DNA of 64,000 nucleotides, taken from positions 62,001 to 126,000 of the forward strand of contig NZ_AUGQ01000002.1 in assembly GCF_000422745.1 (NCBI RefSeq), written 5' to 3'. Below, piece after piece: positions 52,087-59,061 of the stretch (positions are counted from its first letter, which is position 1; every line of letters starts with the position of its first letter). This stretch comes from Microbacterium gubbeenense DSM 15944. GTDB lineage: Bacteria; Actinomycetota; Actinomycetes; Actinomycetales; Microbacteriaceae. The translations under genes were made by a program, and so were the position numbers. The notes beneath the pieces were generated by a model. The model saw nothing but the letters and a program-made list of their open reading frames with translations. It was not told where the DNA came from and searched no databases.

Positions 52087-52096
52087 ACCTTATTCT
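52087..52096. promoter_or_regulatory. Shared symmetric -10 core ACCTTATTCT for two leaderless genes
   Basis: Contains TATTCT on the plus strand (six bases before ATG 52103) and TAAGGT on the minus strand (seven bases before ATG 52079), sharing the central TA. Same ANNNTANNNT layout as at 42848-42857. Confidence 0.6.
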
Positions 52097-52102
52097 GGTC
52101 AG

Positions 52103-52552
52103 ATGCCCGAAACCTCCGAGCCCCCCGTCTCGTCCGCACCGCTGGGCCAGTTGGACCCCGTCACGCTGTACGGAATCCTGCGCTTGCGCGCCGACGTCTT
52201 CGTCGTCGAGCAGGAGTGCCCTTATCCCGATCTCGACGGCCGAGACGTCGAGGACGGGGCGCTGCAGCTCTGGATCGAGGAGGACGGCAGGGTGCTGGCG
52301 ACGGCTCGTCTGCTCTCCGAGGGCGACGACCGGCGGATCGGCCGCGTCGTCACGAGTCGGGACGCGCGCCGGTCCGGCTACGCCGCGCAGGTCCTCGCCG
52401 AGGCGATGCGCCTGGCTGAGGGGCGCGCGATCCGGATCGACGCGCAGTCGCACCTCGAGTTCTGGTACGCGCGCTTCGGGTTCGTCGTCACCGGGCCCGA
52501 GTTCCTCGAGGACGGCATTCCGCACGTGCCGATGACCCGCTCGGCGCTCTGA
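52103..52552 (+). CDS. ElaA-like GNAT acetyltransferase
   Basis: 149 residues. Seen: LYGILRLRADVFVVEQECPYPDLDGRDVED near the N-terminus, RIGRVVTSRDARRSGYAAQVLAEAM (acetyl-CoA loop) and LEFWYARFGFVVTGPEFLEDGIPHVPM, matching ElaA-type GNATs. Substrate unknown. Leaderless start at ATG 52103. Ends six bases from the convergent lipoprotein gene. Confidence 0.9.
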   Translation: MPETSEPPVSSAPLGQLDPVTLYGILRLRADVFVVEQECPYPDLDGRDVEDGALQLWIEEDGRVLATARLLSEGDDRRIGRVVTSRDARRSGYAAQVLAEAMRLAEGRAIRIDAQSHLEFWYARFGFVVTGPEFLEDGIPHVPMTRSAL

Positions 52553-52558
52553 CGCCGG

Positions 52559-53221
52559 TCAGGCGCAAGGTTCGTACGACGGCTGTTTGCCGGTGAGCGT
52601 GGAGACCGCGACCGCCCCGTCGTACCCATCGCGATATGTGAACACGAGCTTGCTCGTCTCGTCGTCGATGACGACGTAGGAGTTGTCGGCGATGTCGGAC
52701 GGCTGCTCGGTCGCCTTCTCGTATGCGCCGAGCACCTGTGCCTTCGTCGAGCCGAGGCCGAGATCCTCTTCCGTGCGCGGCCCGACTCCCATGGTGTCGC
52801 CGATCCAGCCGACGCTGACCTCGACGACGTCGTCAGTGCCCTTGAACCGATCCTTGATCACGATCACGTCGTATGCGTTGTCCTCGGCCACGCCGTATGC
52901 GACGCCGTCGCATGTGTCGAGGGTGCCGATGCCGCTCGGTTTGATCTCGTCGAGCACGTCGGGGAAGTCGTCTCCGACGTTCACGGGGCCGATTCCGCTG
53001 TCCGTGATCACCCACGAGTCCGGATCCGCCGGGTCGTCGGGTTCGATCTCTTCCGGCGTGGGCGTCGGCGAGGTCGTGAACGGCGATGTCCCGACCGAGG
53101 CCGACGGCGACGATTCCTCCGGGACGGTGGGGGCCGTGCGCGAGCACCCGGCGAACGCCGTGATCCCCATGACGAGCGCAACGGCCGCTGCCGCGATGCG
53201 GCGCGCTCCGACGTTCGTCAT
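52559..53221 (-). CDS. Putative lipoprotein of unknown function
   Basis: 220 residues. Signal peptide with basic GARR, hydrophobic core and lipobox TAFAGCS near residue 25, then a Ser/Thr/Pro/Glu linker and a globular acidic domain with SGIGPVNVGDDFPDVLDEI and GLGSTKAQVLGAYEKA, a pattern seen in SmpA/OmlA-like or similar small envelope domains, but I cannot assign it. ATG 53221 follows CCGGAG. Confidence 0.8.
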   Translation of the reverse strand: MTNVGARRIAAAAVALVMGITAFAGCSRTAPTVPEESSPSASVGTSPFTTSPTPTPEEIEPDDPADPDSWVITDSGIGPVNVGDDFPDVLDEIKPSGIGTLDTCDGVAYGVAEDNAYDVIVIKDRFKGTDDVVEVSVGWIGDTMGVGPRTEEDLGLGSTKAQVLGAYEKATEQPSDIADNSYVVIDDETSKLVFTYRDGYDGAVAVSTLTGKQPSYEPCA

Positions 53222-53340
53222 AAATATCTCCGGGGGTTTCGATGTGTCGCGTTCCAACCCTCGACGTTACGCGCCAAAAGACACAGCACGGTTACGAATG
53301 CGCCCGGTTTGGCAACCGTTCCATCACGATCCGCTCTCCG

Positions 53341-53346
53341 TAGACT
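53341..53346 (+). promoter_or_regulatory. -10 element of mutY (TAGACT), leaderless start
   Basis: TAGACT six bases before ATG 53353. Confidence 0.5.
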
Positions 53347-53352
53347 GTGAGG

Positions 53353-54228
53353 ATGCGCGCGAACGATCTGTCCGAGGCTCTCGTGCCCTGGTATCGCGCC
53401 ACGGCGCGGGATCTGCCCTGGCGACGGCCCGGATTCGGCGCGTGGGGCACCCTCGTGAGCGAGTTCATGCTGCAGCAGACTCCCGTCGCGCGCGTGATCC
53501 CGCTGCTCGAGACCTGGCTCGAACGCTGGCCGACGCCGACAGATCTCGCCGACGCCTCCCCCGCGGAGGCCGTAACTCGCTGGGCGAACCTCGGCTATCC
53601 GCGCCGTGCGCTTTGGCTGCACCGCGCGGCCACCGAGATCCGCGATGTTCACGAGGGCATCGTTCCGCGCGACGTCGACCAGCTGCTCGCGCTGACCGGG
53701 ATCGGCGACTACACGGCGCGCGCCGTCGCGGTCTTCGCGTACGGCGATCGGCATCCGGTCGTGGACACGAACACGCGCCGGGTGATCGCGCGCGCGATCG
53801 ATGCGAAAGCGCTTCCCGGCCCGGCGCACCGGCGCGACCTCGAGCACATGGCGGATCTCCTGCCCTCTTCACGCACGGATGCGGCGATCATGAACGCCGC
53901 CATGATGGAGCTCGGGCAGGTCGTGTGCACCGCGCGGTCGCCGAAGTGCGGTGCGTGCCCGATCCGCGCGTCGTGCGCGTGGGTCCAGGCAGGATCCCCC
54001 GTCACGCCCGACACCCGTCGCAAACAGGCGAAGTACGAGGGCAGCGATCGTCAGGCGCGCGGCGCCCTGCTGAAGGCGCTCCGCGACGCGGCGCCGGATC
54101 CTCTCCCCCGCGCCGGCCTTCTCGTCGACTGGCACGACCCCGAGCAGCGGGAACGCGCGCTGATCTCGCTCGAGAATGACGGGCTGATCGAGCCCGACGG
54201 CGAGCTGGTGGGTTTGCCGACGCGCTGA
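53353..54228 (+). CDS. mutY: A/G-specific adenine glycosylase MutY
   Basis: 291 residues. Removes adenine mispaired with 8-oxoguanine. Catalytic Glu in SEFMLQQTPVARV, helix-hairpin-helix LTGIGDYTARAV, catalytic Asp in HPVVDTNTRRV, and a [4Fe-4S] loop C-x6-C-x2-C-x5-C (CTARSPKCGACPIRASC). The C-terminal NUDIX-like 8-oxoG recognition domain of E. coli MutY is missing or reduced, as in several actinobacteria. ATG 53353 fits the leaderless promoter; GTG 53347 is the alternative. Confidence 0.92.
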   Translation: MRANDLSEALVPWYRATARDLPWRRPGFGAWGTLVSEFMLQQTPVARVIPLLETWLERWPTPTDLADASPAEAVTRWANLGYPRRALWLHRAATEIRDVHEGIVPRDVDQLLALTGIGDYTARAVAVFAYGDRHPVVDTNTRRVIARAIDAKALPGPAHRRDLEHMADLLPSSRTDAAIMNAAMMELGQVVCTARSPKCGACPIRASCAWVQAGSPVTPDTRRKQAKYEGSDRQARGALLKALRDAAPDPLPRAGLLVDWHDPEQRERALISLENDGLIEPDGELVGLPTR

Positions 54229-54235
54229 GAAATCA

Positions 54236-54276
54236 CCGAGGCCCTGACGAAATCTTAAGAATCGTCAGGGCCTCGG
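54236..54276. terminator. Bidirectional hairpin between mutY and rbfA
   Basis: CCGAGGCCCTGACGA and TCGTCAGGGCCTCGG form a perfect 15-bp stem with an 11-base loop, between convergent genes. Confidence 0.85.
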
Positions 54277-54302
54277 CGAAAAGTCAGGCGCTCGGCAAAC
54301 GG

Positions 54303-54728
54303 CTACGCCTCGTCGTCGTCCTTATACGGATCCTCATCGCCCGCGTACGAAGCATTCTCGGCGAGGGAATGCACCTGCGCGTCGCGCTCGCGCGCCTCGC
54401 GCAGCAGCTCGCTGAGGTGCGAGGCCTCCTCCGGGAGGCCATCGGGAATGAACTCGAGCGTCGGAGTGAGGCGCGTGTTGAGCTGTCGCCCCACCTCGCT
54501 GCGCAGCAGGCCCGTCGCGGCCTTGAGCGCGGCGGCGGTGCCCTCGCGCTCCTCGTCCGTGCCGTAGACCGTGTAGAACACGCTCGCCATCTGCAGGTCG
54601 CCCGTGACGCGTACGTCGGTGATCGTCACGAAGCCGAGGCGCGGATCGCGCAGCCCCTTCTGCAGGCGCTCTGACAGCACAACGCGGATGCGATCCGCGA
54701 CGCGCGCCTGCCGTTCGAAACCGGCCAT
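54303..54728 (-). CDS. rbfA: Ribosome-binding factor A
   Basis: 141 residues. KH-fold factor for late 30S assembly. Seen: RVADRIRVVLSERLQKGLRDPRLGFVTITDVRVTGDLQMASVFYTVYG and LTPTLEFIPDGLPEEASHLSELL. C-terminal acidic tail. ATG 54728 with GGAAGGGGAA upstream. It lies downstream of infB, but a hairpin at 54752-54785 stands between them. Confidence 0.95.
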   Translation of the reverse strand: MAGFERQARVADRIRVVLSERLQKGLRDPRLGFVTITDVRVTGDLQMASVFYTVYGTDEEREGTAAALKAATGLLRSEVGRQLNTRLTPTLEFIPDGLPEEASHLSELLREARERDAQVHSLAENASYAGDEDPYKDDDEA

Positions 54729-54751
54729 TTCTGTTCCCCTTCCGGAACCAA

Positions 54752-54785
54752 GATGCCGGGTGGCCCAGAAGGACCACCCGGCATC
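54752..54785 (-). terminator. Hairpin between infB and rbfA
   Basis: GATGCCGGGTGG and CCACCCGGCATC form a 12-bp stem with a 10-base loop in the 69-base gap after infB. It could partly uncouple rbfA from infB. Confidence 0.75.
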
Positions 54786-54797
54786 CAGCGTATGCGA

Positions 54798-57563
54798 TCA
54801 GCCGCGGGGCTTCTCGATCATTTCGATCGTCTCGATCTCGTCACCGATCTGGATGTCGTTGTACTTGCCGAGGCCGATACCGGCCTCGAAGTCGGTCTTC
54901 ACCTCGGTCACGTCATCCTTGAAACGACGCAGCGACTCGATGGCCAGGCCATCGGCCAGCACGACACCCTCGCGGATGATGCGGGCCTTCGCGTTGCGCG
55001 TGATGGTGCCGCTCTTGACGAGCACACCGGCGATGTTTCCGACCTTGGAGGAGCGGAACACCTCGCGCACCTCGGCGAGACCGGCCTGCGCCTCCTCGAA
55101 CTCCGGCTTGAGCATGCCCTTGAGCGATGCCTCCACGTCGTCGATCGCGTTGTAGATGACGTTGTAGAACCGGATGTCGACGCCCTCGCGAGCGGCGGCC
55201 TCGCGGGCCTTCATGTCCGGACGGACGTTGAAGCCCAGCACGATCGCGTTATCGATCGTGGCGAGGTTGATGTCGCTCTCGGTGACCGCACCCACACCGC
55301 GGTGGATGATGCGCAGCTGCACGCTGTCGTCGACCTCGATCTTCATCAGCGACTCCTCGAGCGCCTCAACGGCACCCGAAACGTCACCCTTGATGATGAG
55401 GTTGAGCGACTCGACCTTGCCCTCCTCGAGCGCCTTCGTGAAGTCCTCGAGCGACATGCGCTTGCGGGCCTTCGCCAGGGCGGCGTTGCGCTCGACAGCC
55501 TCGCGCTTCTCGGCGATCTGACGGGCGGTGCGGTCGTCCTCAGGCACGAGGAACAGGTCGCCGGCTCGGGGAACCGAGTTGAGGCCCTGCACCTGGACGG
55601 GGCGCGAGGGCGCCGCTTCCTGAATGCGATCGCCGTGCTCGTTGATCATGGCGCGAACGCGGCCGTATGCCGTGCCCGCGACGATCGGGTCGCCGACGCG
55701 CAGCGTTCCGCCCTGCACGAGGACCGTGGCGATGGATCCGCGGCCCTTGTCGAGCTTCGCCTCGATCGCGATGCCGCGCGCTTCCTTGTTGGGGTTCGCG
55801 CGCAGGTCGAGACCGGCGTCGGCGGTGAGGAGCACGGCGTCCAGGAGATCCTGGATGCCCGTTCCCTGACGCGCCGACACGTCGACGAACATGACCTCTC
55901 CGCCGTACTCTTCGGCGACCAGGCCGTACTCGGTGAGCTGCTGGCGCACCTTGCCGGGGTTGGCCTCGGGCTTGTCGACCTTGTTGACCGCGACGACGAC
56001 CGGAACACCGGCTGCCTGCGCGTGGTTCAGCGCCTCGACCGTCTGCGGCATGATGCCGTCGTCGGCCGCGACCACGAGGATCGCGATGTCGGTGACGTCA
56101 GCACCGCGGGCGCGCATGGCCGTGAAGGCCTCGTGACCCGGGGTGTCGATGAACGTGATCGCGCGATCGTGGCCCTCGTGCTCGGTCCAGATCTGGTACG
56201 CACCGATGTGCTGGGTGATGCCACCGGCCTCGCCCTCGATCACGGTCGTGTTGCGGATCGCGTCGAGGAGCCTCGTCTTACCGTGGTCGACGTGACCCAT
56301 GACGGTCACGACCGGCGGCCGGATCTCAAGATCCTCGTCATCCTCATCGAGCTCTTCCTGCTCGAGGTTGAGACCGAAGCTCTCGAGGAGCTCCTTGTCC
56401 TCGTCCTCGGGCGAGACGACCTCGACCTTGTAGCCGATCTCGGAACCCAGTACCTCGAACGTCGACTCGTCGAGCGACTCGGTCGCCGTCGCCATCTCAC
56501 CGAGGTGGAACAGCACCGTCACAAGGTTGCTCGGGGGTACCGAGACGCCGTGCATGACCTCGAGCTTCTCAGCGAAGTCGGCGATCGATGCGCCGCGGCG
56601 CATGCGGATAACGGTGTCGCCGTTGCCGCGCGGAACCTTGACTCCGCCGACAACCGGCGCCTGCCGCATTTCGAATTCCTGGCGCTTCGCCCGACGCGAC
56701 TTGCGCTGACGCGACTTGCCGCCGCCCTTACCGAACGCACCAGCGGTGCCGCCACGGCGACCACCGGGACCCGGACGACCGGCGAAACCGCCACCGGGAC
56801 GGAAACCGCCACCGGCACCGGGGGGGCCTCCGCCGCCCGGACGCTGCTGGAACGGAGCACCGCCGCCCGGACGACCGCCGCCGGCACCGCCGGGACGACC
56901 GCGACCGGGGCCGCCGGGGCGACCGCCCGGCTTCGGCGCGCCGGGGCGCGGAGCCTGGGGCTTCGGGGGGCGCGGGATGTTGCCGGGCGTCGGGCGCTGG
57001 CCCATGCCCTGCGACGACGCGAACGGGTTGTTGCCCGGGCGCGGGCCGCCGGCGGGGCGCTGGCCCATGCCCTGCGACGACGCGAACGGGTTGTTGCCCG
57101 GGCGCGCGCCGGGCTTCGGCGCGCTCGAGTCACCGGCGGCAGGCTTCGCTGCTCCCGGCTTGGCCGCACCCGGTGACGGGGCGGACGACTTCGCGGCGGG
57201 CTTCGGTGCGTCGGCGCCGGGCTTCGGCGCGTCGGAAGCTGCCTTCGGTGCCTCCGCGGCAGGCGTCGGCGCGGCCTTCGGAGCCTCTGCGGGCTTCGGG
57301 GCTGCCTTCGGCTTCGCGGGGCCGGGCTTCGGTCCGCCCGGCTTGGGGGCGCCCGACTTCGGCGCGGCGGCCTTGGCGGCCGGCGCCTTCTCGGCGGATC
57401 CCTCAACGCCCTCGAACGCCGCGCGCAGCTTGCGCGCGACGGGCGGCTCGATCGTCGACGACGGGCTCTTCACGAACTCGCCGAGCTCCTTGAGCTTTGC
57501 GAGAGCGGTCTTGCTATCGACGCCGATTTCGGCCGCGATCTCATGTACGCGTGGTTTTGCCAC
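54798..57563 (-). CDS. infB: Translation initiation factor IF-2
   Basis: 921 residues. GTPase that places initiator tRNA on the 30S subunit. N-terminal IF2_N domain ([30 protein letters not shown]), a long Ala/Pro/Gly/Lys linker to about residue 330 with repeats, then the G domain: [14 protein letters not shown] (G1), IDTPGHEAF (G3), NKVDKPEA (G4), followed by domains II-IV. Start GTG 57563 after CAGGAG; a hairpin at 57570-57596 covers part of that site. YlxR and nusA precede it, the usual operon. Confidence 0.97.
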   Translation of the reverse strand: MAKPRVHEIAAEIGVDSKTALAKLKELGEFVKSPSSTIEPPVARKLRAAFEGVEGSAEKAPAAKAAAPKSGAPKPGGPKPGPAKPKAAPKPAEAPKAAPTPAAEAPKAASDAPKPGADAPKPAAKSSAPSPGAAKPGAAKPAAGDSSAPKPGARPGNNPFASSQGMGQRPAGGPRPGNNPFASSQGMGQRPTPGNIPRPPKPQAPRPGAPKPGGRPGGPGRGRPGGAGGGRPGGGAPFQQRPGGGGPPGAGGGFRPGGGFAGRPGPGGRRGGTAGAFGKGGGKSRQRKSRRAKRQEFEMRQAPVVGGVKVPRGNGDTVIRMRRGASIADFAEKLEVMHGVSVPPSNLVTVLFHLGEMATATESLDESTFEVLGSEIGYKVEVVSPEDEDKELLESFGLNLEQEELDEDDEDLEIRPPVVTVMGHVDHGKTRLLDAIRNTTVIEGEAGGITQHIGAYQIWTEHEGHDRAITFIDTPGHEAFTAMRARGADVTDIAILVVAADDGIMPQTVEALNHAQAAGVPVVVAVNKVDKPEANPGKVRQQLTEYGLVAEEYGGEVMFVDVSARQGTGIQDLLDAVLLTADAGLDLRANPNKEARGIAIEAKLDKGRGSIATVLVQGGTLRVGDPIVAGTAYGRVRAMINEHGDRIQEAAPSRPVQVQGLNSVPRAGDLFLVPEDDRTARQIAEKREAVERNAALAKARKRMSLEDFTKALEEGKVESLNLIIKGDVSGAVEALEESLMKIEVDDSVQLRIIHRGVGAVTESDINLATIDNAIVLGFNVRPDMKAREAAAREGVDIRFYNVIYNAIDDVEASLKGMLKPEFEEAQAGLAEVREVFRSSKVGNIAGVLVKSGTITRNAKARIIREGVVLADGLAIESLRRFKDDVTEVKTDFEAGIGLGKYNDIQIGDEIETIEMIEKPRG
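56992..57106. repeat. Tandem 52-base exact repeat inside infB (63-base period)
   Basis: Two identical 52-base copies at 56992-57043 and 57055-57106 encode duplicated [15 protein letters not shown] in the IF-2 linker, 21 residues apart. Internal duplication in a low-complexity region. Confidence 0.85.
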
Positions 57564-57569
57564 AATTCT

Positions 57570-57596
57570 CCTGTCTGGGCGGTCTACCCAGACAGG
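57570..57596 (-). promoter_or_regulatory. Hairpin overlapping the infB ribosome-binding site
   Basis: CCTGTCTGGG and CCCAGACAGG form a perfect 10-bp stem with a 7-base loop. The 3' arm supplies CAGG of the CAGGAG Shine-Dalgarno site, seven bases before GTG 57563, so folding would hide it. Confidence 0.6.
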
Positions 57597-57622
57597 GCAG
57601 ACCTCTTAACGGCGGACGGGTC

Positions 57623-57895
57623 TCATTTCGAGCCGTTCACTTGATTTCCATAGCTATTCAGCCGATCTGTGAGAGTCTGCGTGTCGAGTGGCCCCGGCAC
57701 ACGGAATGCTCGTACGAATGCTCGTCGCTGGATGGCCAGCTCCATACATTTGCGGGCCGGATGGACCCATGCGCCCCTCCCCGGCATCGAAGCATGCTCG
57801 TCGATGACGAGCCGATCTTCGGTGGCGATGACCCGCTGAAGCACGGATCTGGAGTCACGCGTGCGGCATCCGACGCACGTTCGTACAGTGTCCAT
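57623..57895 (-). CDS. ylxR: YlxR family RNA-binding protein
   Basis: 90 residues. Seen: RTCVGCRTRDSR (the family's CxxC-like start), GRGAWVHPARKCMELAIQRRAF. YlxR proteins bind RNA, and the Bacillus homologue modulates RNase P. It lies between nusA and infB as usual. ATG 57895, with GGGGAG about ten bases upstream. Confidence 0.92.
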   Translation of the reverse strand: MDTVRTCVGCRTRDSRSVLQRVIATEDRLVIDEHASMPGRGAWVHPARKCMELAIQRRAFVRAFRVPGPLDTQTLTDRLNSYGNQVNGSK

Positions 57896-57942
57896 CCTAC
57901 ACGGTCTCCCCGTACGCGAAGCTGTCGACGTGTCGCAGCGCG

Positions 57943-58932
57943 TCAGTCCTCGTCAAGGATGCTGTCGGGCTGGATGTCGATCTTCGCGCCGGTGAGCTTC
58001 GCGGCGAGGCGGGCGTTCTGGCCCTCCTTGCCGATCGCGAGAGAAAGCTGATAATCGGGCACGAGAGCGCGCACCGCGCGCGTCTTCTCGTCGATCACGA
58101 AGCTCGAGGACACCTTCGCGGGGCTCAGCGCGTGCGCGACGAACGTCGCGAGGTCAGGGTCGTAGTCGACGATGTCGATCTTCTCGTTGCCGAGCTCGTC
58201 CTGCACGGCGCGCACGCGTCGGCCGAGCTCGCCGATGCATGCACCCTTGGCGTTGATCGACGGGTCTTCCGCAATGACGGCCATCTTCGTGCGGTGGCCG
58301 GCCTCTCGTGCGAGCGAGGTGATCTCGACGAGGCCCGACGCGATCTCGGGCACCTCGAGGGCGAACAGCTTCCGGACGAGTCCGGGGTGGGTGCGCGAGA
58401 CCGTGATGGCCGGCCCCTTGTTGCCGCGGGCGACGCTCGTGACGTAGACGCGGATGCGCGAGCCGTGCGTGTAGTCCTCGCCGGGAACCTGCTCCTCAGG
58501 GGGCAGGATCCCCTCGACCGTGCCGAGATTGACGTGGATCATGCGCGGGTTCGTACCCTGCTGCACGACGCCGGCGACGATGTCGCCCTCCTTGCCGCGG
58601 AACTCTCCGAGCACGGCGTCGTCGGCGATGTCGCGCAGGCGCTGGCTGATGACCTGCTTCGCGGCGTAGGCGGCGACCCGACCGAAGTCTTCGGGGTTCT
58701 GCTCCTCTTCGCCGACGACGGCGCCCTCGTCGTCGGTCACGGGCGTCATCACCGCGACGTGGCCGGTCTTGTGGTCGAGCTCGGCGCGGGCGCCAGCGGG
58801 CAGCTCGCCGGTCTGGGACGTGTGCTTCGCGTAGGCGGTCAGCACCGCCTGCTCGATGATCCCCACCAGTTCCGTGAACGGAATCTCTTTCTCACGCTCG
58901 ATCGAACGCAACAGAGCAAGATCAATCTCCAC
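57943..58932 (-). CDS. nusA: Transcription termination/antitermination protein NusA
   Basis: 329 residues. N-terminal RNAP-binding domain (EIDLALLRSIEREKEIPFTELVGIIEQAVLTAYAKH), S1 domain, and two KH domains (GELGRRVRAVQDELGNEKIDIV and SLAIGKEGQNARLAAKLTGAKIDI). No C-terminal acidic repeats, as in other actinobacteria. Start GTG 58932 is preferred: AGGGAGG lies at correct spacing and the family begins M-x-I-D; the in-frame ATG 58959 would add nine residues. rimP is not upstream. Confidence 0.95.
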   Translation of the reverse strand: MEIDLALLRSIEREKEIPFTELVGIIEQAVLTAYAKHTSQTGELPAGARAELDHKTGHVAVMTPVTDDEGAVVGEEEQNPEDFGRVAAYAAKQVISQRLRDIADDAVLGEFRGKEGDIVAGVVQQGTNPRMIHVNLGTVEGILPPEEQVPGEDYTHGSRIRVYVTSVARGNKGPAITVSRTHPGLVRKLFALEVPEIASGLVEITSLAREAGHRTKMAVIAEDPSINAKGACIGELGRRVRAVQDELGNEKIDIVDYDPDLATFVAHALSPAKVSSSFVIDEKTRAVRALVPDYQLSLAIGKEGQNARLAAKLTGAKIDIQPDSILDED

Positions 58933-59061
58933 AGCAGCCTCCCTATTCAGCTCTCCCACCTGACGACATGCGCGTCGGTGCCCATCGACGATACCCGATG
59001 AGATGCCGAAGGAGCCTGGGCGTTCGCGTCCGCGCGCGCCCAGGCTCCCGATCGTGCCGGA

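Noticed and set aside
54753..57176. An 807-codon open frame on the plus strand
   Set aside because: Antisense to infB; Arg/Glu/Thr-rich low-complexity translation, no ribosome site or promoter.
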